Shown: positions 41,073 to 50,621, counted from the first letter of the stretch. The stretch: 64,000 nt of DNA from Candidatus Hydrogenedentota bacterium (GCA_016182605.1 JACPGE010000080.1:1-64000), one strand, 5' to 3'. Translations and numbers: made by a program. Notes: generated by a model from the sequence alone, not told the origin.

Positions 41073-41101
41073 ATTCTACCCCAAACCCGGGCGAGCGTCA
41101 A
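41073..41101 (-). promoter_or_regulatory. Near-consensus sigma70 promoter of the copper efflux operon
   Basis: Minus strand: TTGACG (41101-41096), exactly 17 bases, TAGAAT (41078-41073). Both boxes match the consensus at 5 of 6. The predicted transcript start is only about 12 bases before the ATG at 41053. The spacer contains CCCGGG (CGCCCGGGTTTGG), without the long dyad of a MerR-type operator. Confidence 0.75.
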
Positions 41102-41133
41102 TAGCGGGGCGCCGGGCGTGGCACGATTCCACC

Positions 41134-41682
41134 TCAAGAAGGGTCTTTTTCCCCGTCCTCGTCGAATAATTCGGGGATATTTGCGTGGGTGACTTCCTGC
41201 TTCTCGGGGCGGTCCATTTCATAGGGCTGGGCCGCATACGGGACCGGCTCTTCCCGGCTGGGCGGTTCCTCGGCGGGGGGGGCGGGCAGGGCCACTTCAT
41301 CCTGACCGGCGGTCTTGAAAGAGGATTCGTCGGGCTCGGGGTTGTAACTGAAGTCGTCGTCCGCGCCGGTGCCGTAGGGTTTGGTGCCCGCGTCGATGAT
41401 CTTCTGATCCTCGATATTGACCGCTGGTTTGGGTGTGGCGGGTTTCGCGGGTGCGTTGAGATCGAGATAGTCTTCCGTCCTGTAGCGGGAGAGGGTCTTG
41501 ACTTCATCCTTCATCGGCTGGAGTTCTTTGGCGATCTCCCGCTTTGCATCGTCCATGTAGCCTTTGAAATCGCGATAGGCGCGCAACGCAACTTTGGCGA
41601 ATTCGGGGAATTTTTCCGGCCCAATAACGACGAGCGCAATGCCCGCAATCAGTATCATCTCCGACCAGCCTATACCCAACAT
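41134..41682 (-). CDS. tatB: Sec-independent translocase protein TatB
   Basis: A 182-residue protein. It has the Tat A/B signature: a short N-terminal membrane helix (MLGIGWSEMILIAGIALVVIG), the conserved PEKFPEFAK hinge and an amphipathic helix (ALRAYRDFKGYMDDAKREI). A long acidic, Pro-rich tail ends EDGEKDPS. The Glu in the membrane segment (SEMIL) and the length point to TatB rather than TatA. It follows tatC by 12 bases. No tatA is in the window. The Tat-signal oxidoreductase at 20150-21475 is a likely client. Confidence 0.9.
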   Translation of the reverse strand: MLGIGWSEMILIAGIALVVIGPEKFPEFAKVALRAYRDFKGYMDDAKREIAKELQPMKDEVKTLSRYRTEDYLDLNAPAKPATPKPAVNIEDQKIIDAGTKPYGTGADDDFSYNPEPDESSFKTAGQDEVALPAPPAEEPPSREEPVPYAAQPYEMDRPEKQEVTHANIPELFDEDGEKDPS

Positions 41683-41694
41683 GGCAGGATTCCT

Positions 41695-42636
41695 TTACGC
41701 CTTTGCTGCGGCCTTGTTCTTGCGGCGAACGACGAGATAGGAGGCCCAAACGCTCATTTCGTAGAGCAGCAACATGGGAAGCATCATGACGGTCATCGAG
41801 ACGGGGTCCGGAGGCGTCAAAATGGCGGAGATTACAGCGATAGCAACGACCACCAGACGCCGGTTGGACTTGAGGGTTTCCGGCGAGAGCAGGCCCATGA
41901 AGACGAGTACGAGGACGACCATGGGAAACTGGAACGCGAGTGCAAACGCCAGGAGACCCTTGATGATGAAATCGACGGTTTCGCTCATGCGCAACTGAAT
42001 TTCCACCCCCTCGGGGACGTAGTCCAGCAGGTAGGGAACAATGAGCGGAAATACGAGGAGATAAGCGATGGCCACCCCGATGATGGCCAGCATGCTGCAG
42101 GCCCCAATAACCAATTGCGCCACCTTGCGCTCGCGGGGAAGGAGTCCGGGGAAGATGAAGGCGCAGGCCTGATACATGAGGTAGGGGAACGAAAAGAGCA
42201 CGCCGAAATAGGTTGCGATTCGGATCATGACCCCGAGCGACTCCAGCGGAGAGAGCGTGGTCCAGGTAACCGATCGCAGCGCATTCGGGGCAGCCGATGG
42301 CGTGGTTTCGATTGCGGGGGCATCCGGATTGGGAACGGCGGGCGTGCCTTGGGGTGGCATGCCCTCCGCCGGGGCGCCTTCGATTGGCGGCGCCTCGGGC
42401 GCGTCCCACCATTTGGTGAAGTCGAGTTCTTCCATCAACTGGAGCATGCCATTGTTTTCCAGGCCTTCGAGGGGCTGGCGCAACGCGTTGAAGAGCTGCT
42501 CGGAGAAGATGAAGCAGGCGGCAATGGAGACGATCAGTACAATGCCGGAGCGGATGATGCGGGTGCGCAATTCACCGAGATGTTCGGTGAAGCTCATCCG
42601 GGCTTCGTAATCAGATTCTTCTTCGGGAGAAGACAC
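41695..42636 (-). CDS. tatC: Sec-independent translocase protein TatC
   Basis: A 313-residue six-helix protein that recognises twin-arginine signals. It shows MSFTEHLGELRTRIIRS (about 14-30), FSFPYLMYQACAFIFPGL and the LLPRERKV segment. The GTG at 42636 has AAGGA upstream and is preferred to an ATG 15 codons earlier. The first periplasmic loop is enlarged by a ~40-residue Pro/Ala-rich stretch (APPIEGAPAEGMPPQGTPAV), longer than in E. coli TatC. It heads the pair with tatB. Confidence 0.93.
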   Translation of the reverse strand: MSSPEEESDYEARMSFTEHLGELRTRIIRSGIVLIVSIAACFIFSEQLFNALRQPLEGLENNGMLQLMEELDFTKWWDAPEAPPIEGAPAEGMPPQGTPAVPNPDAPAIETTPSAAPNALRSVTWTTLSPLESLGVMIRIATYFGVLFSFPYLMYQACAFIFPGLLPRERKVAQLVIGACSMLAIIGVAIAYLLVFPLIVPYLLDYVPEGVEIQLRMSETVDFIIKGLLAFALAFQFPMVVLVLVFMGLLSPETLKSNRRLVVVAIAVISAILTPPDPVSMTVMMLPMLLLYEMSVWASYLVVRRKNKAAAKA

Positions 42637-42760
42637 GCTAGAATCCTTAAGCCGTTTGAAGTTGCGAAACGCGGGGCGCACACGATCCGTTCAGACCAGA
42701 GATCGTATCGCATGGTTGTGGCGTCGCGCCAGTGTGCGGGGTGGTGATGGTGGCGGGCAC

Positions 42761-43144
42761 TTAAAACGTGGGTTGCGCGGTGGCTTCCACAGGCCCGGGG
42801 TTGCCCGGTTCCTGCCTCGAATCCTTTCCGGAGGCCGAATCCGGGTTCTCGCGGGCCGCCGTGAAGTCGCCCTTTTCCACCAGTTCTTTCAGGGCCTTGC
42901 CCGGTTTGAAAACGGCGACCCGTTTTTCGGAGATGGGCACGGAATCGCCGGTGCGCGGGTTGCGGCCGATCCGGGCATCGCGCACCTTGATTTCGAAGAC
43001 GCCAAAATTCCGGATTTCGAGACGATTGCCCTCCGCAAGCGCTTCCGTGATCGTGTCAAGGGCGGCCTGGACAACTTCGGAAACTTCATTCTGTGTATAA
43101 CCGAGGCGTTCCGCGACGTCTATCACCAGTTCCCGCTTTGTCAC
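42761..43144 (-). CDS. HU/IHF-family DNA-binding protein
   Basis: A 127-residue nucleoid protein. Residues 1-92 have the full HU/IHF fold (VTKRELVIDVAERLGYTQNE; EGNRLEIRNFGVFEIK; GRNPRTGDSVPISEKRVAVFKPGKALKE), including the RNP of the DNA-bending arm. A ~35-residue acidic/Pro tail is added. The GTG at 43144 follows GGAAGGG and begins exactly at the first family residue, so the upstream in-frame extension is unlikely. Whether it is closer to HU or IHF is not clear. Confidence 0.92.
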   Translation of the reverse strand: MTKRELVIDVAERLGYTQNEVSEVVQAALDTITEALAEGNRLEIRNFGVFEIKVRDARIGRNPRTGDSVPISEKRVAVFKPGKALKELVEKGDFTAARENPDSASGKDSRQEPGNPGPVEATAQPTF

Positions 43145-43202
43145 TGTACCCTTCCCTTTCGACCCGTTCCACCACATCACATCTTCCCGGAACATCGCGA
43201 AA

Positions 43203-43787
43203 TTACAGCCCGATGGCGTCGCGCCACATGTTGGCCATGCCGCCCGGGTTGATCACGATAAACGCCACGATACCGCCCAGCACCGCGAACAGTATAAGCA
43301 CGGTCTTCGTGCCGCTGCTCACCTTGCCGCCGCCGCCGCCCTTGCCGCCCTTGGCCATTTCACCCATGCCTGGCGCGATGAAAATCTTTTCGCCCGCTTC
43401 CGCCCGGCTGCGCTTGTCCTCGATCGTGCCCAAGGTCTCGTTGATCGAGATGAAGGCCCGGTGCCATTCGGTCTGCAATTTCTTCACGGCCACTTCGGAC
43501 TGCGAATAGATGGCTTCCAGATTGGTGGCGCCAGAGACAATGTTCATGGTGTTGCCATCGATCTTGTAATCGGACTGGAGGGAATCTTTGAGCACTTGGT
43601 GGCTGCGCGCGAGCTTGCTCTTGATCTTGAGGAACTGATTTTCCAGTTGCGCCTTGTTTACGCCGGGGCTGGGGTAAGCGCTGAGGATCTGGTTGAAGAG
43701 CAGCCAGTCATTCATGAACTCTCGGGTGAGATCGACGCGGCGGGTGAGTATATCCACCACTTTTTGCTGCTTTTTGTTTAAAGACAT
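43203..43787 (-). CDS. Coiled-coil protein with C-terminal membrane anchor
   Basis: A 194-residue protein: mostly helical, charged N-terminal 130 residues, then a Gly/Lys-rich hinge (GEMAKGGKGGGGGKVS) and a single membrane helix (TKTVLILFAVLGGIVAFIVI) near the C-terminus. The layout is that of a tail-anchored cytoplasmic protein. No family recognised. It lies between trpG and the HU-like gene on the same strand. Confidence 0.65.
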   Translation of the reverse strand: MSLNKKQQKVVDILTRRVDLTREFMNDWLLFNQILSAYPSPGVNKAQLENQFLKIKSKLARSHQVLKDSLQSDYKIDGNTMNIVSGATNLEAIYSQSEVAVKKLQTEWHRAFISINETLGTIEDKRSRAEAGEKIFIAPGMGEMAKGGKGGGGGKVSSGTKTVLILFAVLGGIVAFIVINPGGMANMWRDAIGL

Positions 43788-43968
43788 CTGTGTCTAGGAC
43801 TCCTTTAGAGGCGGCATTCCCACATAACCGAGCGTACTTTAACACACGCCGGGGGGAAAGTCAAACCACCCTTGTAGGTCTAAGTCCTGTAGTCATGCCT
43901 TCTTAGAGCAAATCTTGCGGGCCCGGAAAGATGCCGGTTTTCCCCCGTCCCGTGCAGGCCCCTCCCCT

Positions 43969-44553
43969 TCAATTGGGCCAGGCCGTCCCCCGGCAACGCA
44001 GGAAGTTGCGAATGATCGTCTTGCCGCTCTCGGTGAGGATGCTCTCCGGGTGAAACTGCACGCCGAAGATCGGTAACTCCTTGTGGGCCACCGCCATAAT
44101 CTCCCCCTCGGCCGTTTCCGCGGTAATTTCGAGCACGGAGGGGCAGGAGTGGCGCTCGATGACGAGCGAGTGATAGCGCGTGGCGGTGAAAGGGGAGGGC
44201 ACATTGGCGAAGAGCGCGCCGCCTTGGTGTATTATTTGGCTAACTTTCCCATGCATGATACGTTCCGCGCGGATGATGTTGCCGCCGAAGGCCGCGCCGA
44301 TGCTCTGGTGGCCAAGGCAGACGCCGAGGATGGGGGCCTTGCCCGCCATGGCCTGTATCAGGGCGACGGAGATGCCCGCTTCGTTCGGGGTGCAAGGCCC
44401 TGGGGAGATGACGACGTGATCGGGCCGGAGCGCGGCCACATCGTCCACGGAGATCTTGTCGTTCCGGAAGACCCGGATGTCCGATTCCAGTTCCCCGAAG
44501 TACTGTACCAGGTTGTAGGTGAAGGAGTCGTAATTGTCGATGAGCACAATCAT
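43969..44553 (-). CDS. trpG: Anthranilate synthase component II (glutamine amidotransferase)
   Basis: A 194-residue class I glutamine amidotransferase. It supplies ammonia to TrpE for anthranilate synthesis. It opens [21 protein letters not shown], has the nucleophile Cys in [10 protein letters not shown] and the catalytic HPES near the end ([10 protein letters not shown]). The ATG overlaps the trpE stop (ATGA), which indicates coupled synthesis of the two subunits. It may also serve 4-amino-4-deoxychorismate synthase, as in other bacteria with one such subunit. Confidence 0.95.
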   Translation of the reverse strand: MIVLIDNYDSFTYNLVQYFGELESDIRVFRNDKISVDDVAALRPDHVVISPGPCTPNEAGISVALIQAMAGKAPILGVCLGHQSIGAAFGGNIIRAERIMHGKVSQIIHQGGALFANVPSPFTATRYHSLVIERHSCPSVLEITAETAEGEIMAVAHKELPIFGVQFHPESILTESGKTIIRNFLRCRGTAWPN

Positions 44554-46040
44554 GATTCGAGGCCTTTCTCGGCGAAGTCCACCGCGCGGAACAGGACCTT
44601 GGCCTTGTTCAGCGTCTCCTCATATTCGCGCTGCGGATCGCTGTCGTACACGATGCCCGCGCCGGCCTGGAGATAGGCGACGCCGTCTTTGAGGACCATG
44701 GTGCGGATGAGGATGCAGGTGTCCATGTCGCCGGCGTAGCTGATATAGCCGCAACCTCCGGAGTAGGGGCCGCGCCGCTCCGGTTCCAATTCGTCGATGA
44801 TTTCCATCGCCCGGATTTTGGGGGCGCCGCTGACGGTGCCCATGGGGAAGGTGGCCGCGAGGGCGTCGAAGGCATCGCAATCTTCGCGCATGACGCCGAT
44901 CACTTCGCTCACGATGTGCATCACGTGGGAGTAGCGCTCGACCACCATCTTTTTGCGGGCCACGGGCGCCACGGTGCCGGGTTTGCTCACGCGCCCGAGA
45001 TCGTTGCGCCCGAGATCCACGAGCATAATGTGTTCGGCGAGTTCTTTTTCATCGCTCATCAGGTCTGCTTCCAGCGCGGCGTCTTCCTCCGCGGTGTGTC
45101 CGCGGGGCCGTGTGCCCGCGATGGGGCGCACCATCACGCTCCCCCCCTTTACCTGGGTCATGACCTCGGGGCTGGAACCGACGAGGGCAAAGTCGGGAAA
45201 CTGCATCAAGAGCATGTAGGGCGAGGGGTTGATGGAGCGGAGCGCGCGGTAGAGGGTAAGCGGCGAGGCCTCGGTCTTTCTCTTGAAGCGCTGGGATAGC
45301 ACCACCTGGAAGATGTCGCCCGCGCAGATGTATTCCTTCGCGCTGCGCACCGCGGCGCAGAATTGCTCCTGGCTGAAATTCGATTCGATCGCGCCGTTGG
45401 CATTGGCGCAGGGGCTGACTTTGGCGGCAGCCTCCGGCACAGCGCCGCGCAACAGGGCTTCGAGTTGTCGAATCTTGGAGACGCCCTCGTTGTACGCGCC
45501 CTCCGGATCGTCTTTCACGTGCACGTTCGACACGATCTTGATGCGGTTGTTCGCATGATCGAAGATGAGGATCGTGTCGGTGAGCATAAAATAGAGATCG
45601 GGCAGGTGCATCGCGTCGGGGTTCTTGTCGGGCAGCGTTTCGAAGAAGCGCACCTGATCGTAGGAGAGGTAGCCCACCGCGCCGCCGTGAAAGGGAGGCA
45701 CGCCCTTGATGGAGATGGGATCGTAGTCCTTCATCAATTCGCGCAGCGTATCGAGGGGATTCGGTGCGCTGAAGGTTTCCCGGTGGCCGTCGCGTTGAAT
45801 CCAGCCGTCGTTCCCCTTGGCGCAAAAGACGATGGAAGGGTTTGCGCCAATAAAGGAATACTGGCTCAGCGTGCCCGCCTGCTCCACACTTTCCAGCAGG
45901 AACGCGTAGGGCTGATGCAGGGCGGCCTTCATATAAGCGCCGACGGGCGTCTCCAGGTCGGCGAGGATCTCCCGGTATACGGGGACCAGCGCGCCCGGGC
46001 GCGCCAGGGCCTTGAATTCTTCGAGGGATGGATGAAACAT
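44550..46040 (-). CDS. trpE: Anthranilate synthase component I
   Basis: A 496-residue chorismate-binding enzyme that makes anthranilate, the first step of tryptophan synthesis. The N-terminal AFLLESVEQ motif is the tryptophan-inhibition site that separates TrpE from PabB. The catalytic half shows [58 protein letters not shown] and GPYSGG. The ATG at 46040 is preferred to a GTG 24 bases earlier. It follows hisI by 30 bases and overlaps trpG. Confidence 0.96.
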   Translation of the reverse strand: MFHPSLEEFKALARPGALVPVYREILADLETPVGAYMKAALHQPYAFLLESVEQAGTLSQYSFIGANPSIVFCAKGNDGWIQRDGHRETFSAPNPLDTLRELMKDYDPISIKGVPPFHGGAVGYLSYDQVRFFETLPDKNPDAMHLPDLYFMLTDTILIFDHANNRIKIVSNVHVKDDPEGAYNEGVSKIRQLEALLRGAVPEAAAKVSPCANANGAIESNFSQEQFCAAVRSAKEYICAGDIFQVVLSQRFKRKTEASPLTLYRALRSINPSPYMLLMQFPDFALVGSSPEVMTQVKGGSVMVRPIAGTRPRGHTAEEDAALEADLMSDEKELAEHIMLVDLGRNDLGRVSKPGTVAPVARKKMVVERYSHVMHIVSEVIGVMREDCDAFDALAATFPMGTVSGAPKIRAMEIIDELEPERRGPYSGGCGYISYAGDMDTCILIRTMVLKDGVAYLQAGAGIVYDSDPQREYEETLNKAKVLFRAVDFAEKGLES

Positions 46041-46070
46041 GGTTTCCGCCTTATGCTTGCACACGCGGGC

Positions 46071-46439
46071 TCATGCCGTGGCGACGCCGTCGCCCGCCAA
46101 GCGCAGTTCCGCGTTGTCTTCGATGATCCTGTAAAAGCAACTGGTTTCGTTGGTGTGGCAGGTGGGGCCCACCGGATCGCACTGAAGCAGCAGCGCGTCT
46201 CCATCGCAGTCGATGCGGATTTCCTTCACGTGCAGCACGTTGCCAGAGGATTCCCCCTTGAGCCAAAGCTTCTGCCGGGAACGCGACCAGAAGCAGGCCT
46301 TCTTCTCGCGCAGCGTGATATCGAGCGATTCCCGGTTCATGTAGCCGACCATGAGTATCTGGCCGCTTTCGAAGTGCTGAATAACGGCGCACAAGAGTCC
46401 CTTGTCGTCGAATTTCAGGAGTGCGTCGAGTGAGGACAT
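46071..46439 (-). CDS. hisI: Phosphoribosyl-AMP cyclohydrolase
   Basis: A 122-residue zinc enzyme opening the adenine ring of PR-AMP in histidine synthesis. It shows MVGYMNRESL, ACFWSRSRQKLWLKGESSGN, the metal/Cys motif IDCDGDALLLQCDPVGPTCHT and CFYR. It is a stand-alone HisI; no HisE phosphohydrolase domain is fused. AGGAG is ten bases before the ATG. It sits 30 bases upstream of trpE. The 211-base gap to hisF (46440-46650) shows nothing. Confidence 0.95.
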   Translation of the reverse strand: MSSLDALLKFDDKGLLCAVIQHFESGQILMVGYMNRESLDITLREKKACFWSRSRQKLWLKGESSGNVLHVKEIRIDCDGDALLLQCDPVGPTCHTNETSCFYRIIEDNAELRLAGDGVATA

Positions 46440-46650
46440 GGCACGGGTCTCCTTTCAGGGGGCCGAATGGGATAGTATAGCCGGTTTGAAGAGAGAGATA
46501 AACGCGGCGTGGAAAAAAGAGGGATCAGGCGGAATGGCGCCATCGGGCGGGGTGGGGGAGGGGATGCTGCTGTGCGCTTTCGGCCGTCATGATGTTGATC
46601 CAGTCTCTTGATTAGATGCGGAGTATGCGCATCCTGCCGGGCCGCGCAGG

Positions 46651-47415
46651 TTAGAGCCGCACGGGAATCCGGTGCTGCGCCAGGTATTCCTTGGCCTCGC
46701 GGATGGTGTGTTCCTGAAAGTGAAAGATGGAGGCCGCGAGCGCCGCGCTGGCATGCCCCTCGTCCAGGGCCTGGCGCAGGTGCTCCAGATTGCCCGCGCC
46801 GCCGCTCGCGATCACGGGAATGCCCACGGCGTCCGCCACCCGGCGCGTCATGTCAATGTCGTAGCCGTCGCGCGTGCCGTCCGCGTCCATGCAGGTCAAG
46901 AGGATCTCGCCCGCTCCGCGCGCTTCGGCTTCCCGCGCCCAGGCCACCGGCTCCAGCGCCGTGGCACGGCCGCCATCGCGCCCGCCGTGACTCTTTACAA
47001 TATAGCTGCCATCCACCTTCTTGGCGTCGATGGCCACGACGATGCACTGGGAACCGAAGCGGTTCGCGGCCTCGGTGATGAAGGCGGGGTTTTGAATGGC
47101 CGGTGTGTTGATGGAAACCTTGTCCGCGCCGGCATTCAGCATGCGGCGGATGTCTTCGATGGTGCGGATGCCGCCGCCGACACAAAGCGGCATGAAGACC
47201 TGTTCCGCGGTGCGCTGCACGATGTCGAGCATCGTGTCCCGGTTGTCGGTCGAGGCCTGGATGTCCAGGAAGACCAGTTCATCCGCTTGCTCTTCGTCGT
47301 AGCGGCGCGCAATTTCCACGGGATCGCCCGCATCGCGGAGCCCGAGAAACTGCACGCCCTTCACCACGCGGCCATTGGCCACGTCCAGACAGGGGATGAT
47401 ACGCTTGGTCAGCAT
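46651..47415 (-). CDS. hisF: Imidazole glycerol phosphate synthase subunit HisF
   Basis: A 254-residue TIM-barrel cyclase that, with HisH, makes imidazole glycerol phosphate and AICAR. It shows [19 protein letters not shown] (catalytic Asp11), [33 protein letters not shown] (second catalytic Asp), [12 protein letters not shown] and [10 protein letters not shown]. The length is that of the family. No hisH is in the window. It follows the AmaP-like gene by 24 bases. Confidence 0.96.
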   Translation of the reverse strand: MLTKRIIPCLDVANGRVVKGVQFLGLRDAGDPVEIARRYDEEQADELVFLDIQASTDNRDTMLDIVQRTAEQVFMPLCVGGGIRTIEDIRRMLNAGADKVSINTPAIQNPAFITEAANRFGSQCIVVAIDAKKVDGSYIVKSHGGRDGGRATALEPVAWAREAEARGAGEILLTCMDADGTRDGYDIDMTRRVADAVGIPVIASGGAGNLEHLRQALDEGHASAALAASIFHFQEHTIREAKEYLAQHRIPVRL

Positions 47416-47439
47416 GAGCGTTGAGCTTTCAGAATGGGC

Positions 47440-48618
47440 CTACCAGCCCCAGCGGCGTTTGGGCGCCGGATCGGCCGGGGGAGTGTCGTCCTTGCTCTGC
47501 TCATCGGTTTCCTCGTCAAGCGCTGCCTGCTCCGGTTGGGCGCCGAATGCGGTGCGCTCGTCCTCCTCCTGTTCCTGTTCCGCGCTGATATCGCGATCCG
47601 TGCCGAAGCCCAGCAGGGAGTCCTGAGTCTCTTCGGTATCCAGAGCGTCTTCCTCCACCTCCACGTCCACGTAGGCTTCTTCCTCGGCCTCCTCCGCCTC
47701 CTCGATTGGCTGAAAAAGCGCCACGGAGTCTTCTTCTGTTTCCTCCGCCACAAAAGGGGAGGCGGCAGGCGCCGCTTCTACTACAGGTTCGTATGCATGC
47801 ACCGGAGCGGCTTCATGCGGATCCTGGAGGGGTTCCGAAACCTTCGGAGCCAGCGCCGCCGATGCCAGAGGCTCCAGGTGCGAGCTGTAGTGCGGCGTAT
47901 TGTCCGTGGTGTCTTCCAGTTCTTCAGGGGCTTCCACCGAGCGGCCCCGAGTGTCAATGGCATCGGGGGGGGCGGGAAGGGCGGTGCTTGCCGCGAGGCG
48001 GGCGGAGTGTTCGTCGCGGATGGCGGCACTCGACTTCTTGGGGTTGACGTGAATCCCCTGGATATTCAGCTTGATATCGGCGAGTTCTTCGAGGCCCAGC
48101 ACGGTGGTCGCGGTTTCCGCAATGTAATCGGTAACCAGGGAGGCGGTTTCCCGTGCCGACTTGTCGGATTGATGTTCAAGCACGACATCGGCATGGATGA
48201 CGGCCCGGCGCTTGTCTTTCGTCGGCGTGACCTTCACTTGAATTTTTCGCACCTCGGGCATGCGCGCGAGGACGGTGTTCAGCGTCGCCTGGACGGATTC
48301 CAACTGGATTTCGACCTCGCCGTGGCTGCCATTGAACTGCACCTTGCGATTCTTCGTCCCTTTGGGCAGGCGTGGCAGGAAGCCGTAAAGCCCCGCGACG
48401 AGGAAGAATACCGCCCCGGCAAGCTTGAGAAAGCCGGGATCGAGCAAGCGTTCCGCAAAGCTCAGTCCGGGGGGCAACTGGCTCTTGATGACTTCGATCT
48501 GCGCGGGAAGCTGCTCCACATAGGCTGTCAGGGGAGCGAATTCGAGCAAGTATCCCAGCCAGACCACGCCAGCGGTGAGCAAAATGAGGCTGGCCAGTTT
48601 CAAGACGAGTAGTTTCAT
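47440..48618 (-). CDS. AmaP/Asp23-like membrane protein with long acidic tail
   Basis: A 392-residue protein. Two N-terminal membrane helices (about 5-26 and 63-84) frame a short loop. Next comes a domain (about 90-195; NGSHGEVEIQLESVQATL ... VRKIQVKVTPT ... VTDYIAETATTVLGLEELADIKLNI) that fits the AmaP/Asp23 (DUF322) fold of alkaline-shock proteins. A ~190-residue acidic, Ala/Glu-rich tail ends KRRWGW. Asp23-family genes follow accC in many Gram-positive bacteria (yqhY in Bacillus subtilis), and this gene is in that position. The function is unclear even there; a link to envelope stress or acetyl-CoA carboxylase has been suggested. Confidence 0.72.
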   Translation of the reverse strand: MKLLVLKLASLILLTAGVVWLGYLLEFAPLTAYVEQLPAQIEVIKSQLPPGLSFAERLLDPGFLKLAGAVFFLVAGLYGFLPRLPKGTKNRKVQFNGSHGEVEIQLESVQATLNTVLARMPEVRKIQVKVTPTKDKRRAVIHADVVLEHQSDKSARETASLVTDYIAETATTVLGLEELADIKLNIQGIHVNPKKSSAAIRDEHSARLAASTALPAPPDAIDTRGRSVEAPEELEDTTDNTPHYSSHLEPLASAALAPKVSEPLQDPHEAAPVHAYEPVVEAAPAASPFVAEETEEDSVALFQPIEEAEEAEEEAYVDVEVEEDALDTEETQDSLLGFGTDRDISAEQEQEEDERTAFGAQPEQAALDEETDEQSKDDTPPADPAPKRRWGW

Positions 48619-48734
48619 GGAGCCAACTCCTTTAACGGGTGTTCAGTTATTTTGGGCCGCGCGGCGAACGGATCTCCGCAGGGCGGGCCCACGTGGGGCG
48701 CGGGAACGGGCGAGGCGGTCCTTGCCGGATTCGA

Positions 48735-50087
48735 TCAGGCCGTTTTGGTGTTCATGGGGAGGTATTCCTCCAAGAGGTCGGGTCCCAGATCGCCTCGCCG
48801 GAATCGATCCCCCCGGACAATTCTGGCACACAAGCGGGCGGTGTTTTCCACTCCTTCGGTAATAAATTCGTCGAGCGCACCGGAGAGCCGTTGAATGGCC
48901 TCCTCACGATCCTTGCCGCGCGCGATGACCTTCGCCATGAGCGAATCATAATAGCGCGGCACCTCATATCCAGAGAACAAGTGGGTATCCACCCGAATGC
49001 CTGGACCGCCGGGAATGTGGCACCGCCGTATTATACCCGGGCTGGGCATAAAGTTCATTTCCGGGTTTTCCGCATAGACACGCGCTTCAATACTGTGGCC
49101 CTGGTTCTTGACGGCGCTGTAGCCCAGCGGCTCGCCCGAGGCCACGCGGATCTGCTCCCGAACGAGATCGATCCCCGTAACTTCTTCCGTAACAGGGTGT
49201 TCCACCTGAATGCGCGCGTTGAACTCGATGAAATAGAACTGCCCATCGGGGCCCAGCAAGAACTCCGCCGTCCCGGCGTTGGTGTACTTGATGGCCTTCG
49301 CGGCGCGCACGGCGGCACGGAGCATCTTGGAACGCTGCGAGTTCGTCAGCGCGGGGCTTGGGGTCTCTTCGATGAGTTTTTGATGGCGGCGCTGAATGGA
49401 GCACTCGCGCTCGCCGAGCGTCACAATGCGGCCGTGTTCGTCGGCGAGGATCTGCACTTCGACGTGCCGGGCCTTTTCGAGGAATTTTTCGAGGTAGACG
49501 CCCGGATCGCCAAAGGCGGATTCGGCTTCGTTGGAGGCCATGGTCACGGCGTGCTTGAGGGCGGCTTCATTGTGGGCGATGCGCATGCCCTTCCCACCGC
49601 CGCCCGCGGAGGCTTTTACCAGCAGGGGGTAGCCAATCTTGCGGGCGATCTCGGCGGCTTCCGCGGAACTGCGGATGAGCCCTTCGGAGCCGGGCACAGT
49701 GGGGACGCCGGCGCGCTTTACGGCTTCGCGGCAGGCCGATTTGTCGCCGCTGTTGGAGATGGCCGAAGCGCTGGGCCCGATAAAGGTAATGTTACATTCG
49801 CGGCAAATGGTGGCGAACTTCGCATTCTCCGAGAGGAATCCGTAACCGGGGTGAATGGCTTGCGCATCGGTGATTTCGGCGGCCGCAATAATACTGGGGA
49901 TGTTAAGGTAGCTCTTGCTCGGCTCGGGCGGGCCAATGCAGATGCACTCGTCCGCGAGCATGGCGTGGAGCGAATTTTTGTCGGCTTCGGAATAGACCGC
50001 GATGGAGGTGATGCCCATCTCGCGGCAGGCGCGTATGATGCGCACCGCGATTTCGCCGCGGTTGGCGATGAGAATTCTACGTATCAT
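48735..50087 (-). CDS. accC: Biotin carboxylase subunit of acetyl-CoA carboxylase
   Basis: A 450-residue ATP-grasp enzyme that carboxylates biotin on AccB, the first step of fatty acid synthesis. Motifs: RRILIANRGEIAVRIIRACRE, IHPGYGFLSENA, KASAGGGGKGMR (ATP loop), EKFLEKARHVEVQILAD, RECSIQRRHQK and FNARIQVEHPVTEEVTG. The last has Ala where most have Met (FNMRIQVEHP). Length is standard. It follows accB by nine bases. Confidence 0.96.
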   Translation of the reverse strand: MIRRILIANRGEIAVRIIRACREMGITSIAVYSEADKNSLHAMLADECICIGPPEPSKSYLNIPSIIAAAEITDAQAIHPGYGFLSENAKFATICRECNITFIGPSASAISNSGDKSACREAVKRAGVPTVPGSEGLIRSSAEAAEIARKIGYPLLVKASAGGGGKGMRIAHNEAALKHAVTMASNEAESAFGDPGVYLEKFLEKARHVEVQILADEHGRIVTLGERECSIQRRHQKLIEETPSPALTNSQRSKMLRAAVRAAKAIKYTNAGTAEFLLGPDGQFYFIEFNARIQVEHPVTEEVTGIDLVREQIRVASGEPLGYSAVKNQGHSIEARVYAENPEMNFMPSPGIIRRCHIPGGPGIRVDTHLFSGYEVPRYYDSLMAKVIARGKDREEAIQRLSGALDEFITEGVENTARLCARIVRGDRFRRGDLGPDLLEEYLPMNTKTA

Positions 50088-50096
50088 CCGGCGCGC

Positions 50097-50558
50097 CTAT
50101 GCCGAAATCGGGCGTAGCGCAAAGAGCGGCTGGCCATATTCCACCGGATCGCCATTTTCCACGAGGATACGCACGATCACGCCGGCGGTCTTGGAGGCCA
50201 CTTCGTTCATGATCTTCATGGCCTCCACGATGCACACGGTCTGTTCCTTGGCAACCTGATCGCCCGGCAAGATGAAAGGGGGCTCGCCAGGGGCCGGGCT
50301 CTGGTAGAAAGTGCCGACCATGGGCGAATCGATGGTGAAGAGACCCTGATCCGCAAAGCTGGGCTCTTGAACCGTCTCGGGTTCCGGCTTGGCGGCTGCG
50401 GGGGCCGCGGCGTAGTGTTGCATCTGGGGGGCCATCTGGATGATTCCGGGCGCGGGTTTGCTCAGGCGGATCCTGCGGCCCTCTTCTTCCACTTCAATCT
50501 CGGAAAGCCCCGAATCCTCCAGGATTTTGATCATTTCGCGCAGTTCGTTTAAGTCCAA
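50097..50558 (-). CDS. accB: Biotin carboxyl carrier protein of acetyl-CoA carboxylase
   Basis: A 153-residue carrier. The N-terminal helical segment (DLNELREMIKILEDSGLSEIEVEEEG) is typical of AccB. A Pro/Ala linker follows, then the biotinyl domain with the lysine to be biotinylated in EAMKIMNEV. TTG at 50558, eight bases after GGAGG, gives the usual family start MDLNEL; an in-frame GTG at 50573 would place the ribosome site inside the gene. Precedes accC. Confidence 0.95.
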   Translation of the reverse strand: MDLNELREMIKILEDSGLSEIEVEEEGRRIRLSKPAPGIIQMAPQMQHYAAAPAAAKPEPETVQEPSFADQGLFTIDSPMVGTFYQSPAPGEPPFILPGDQVAKEQTVCIVEAMKIMNEVASKTAGVIVRILVENGDPVEYGQPLFALRPISA

Positions 50559-50621
50559 TGTTCTCGCCTCCACGATAGCCAGCTTGGTGCACCCAGGAAA
50601 CCCATGTGCCGGTGCACACGC

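Noticed and set aside
41185-42747. A 520-codon plus-strand frame across tatB-tatC
   Set aside because: Shadow of two well-recognised genes; the translation is low-complexity Gly/Glu/His-rich.
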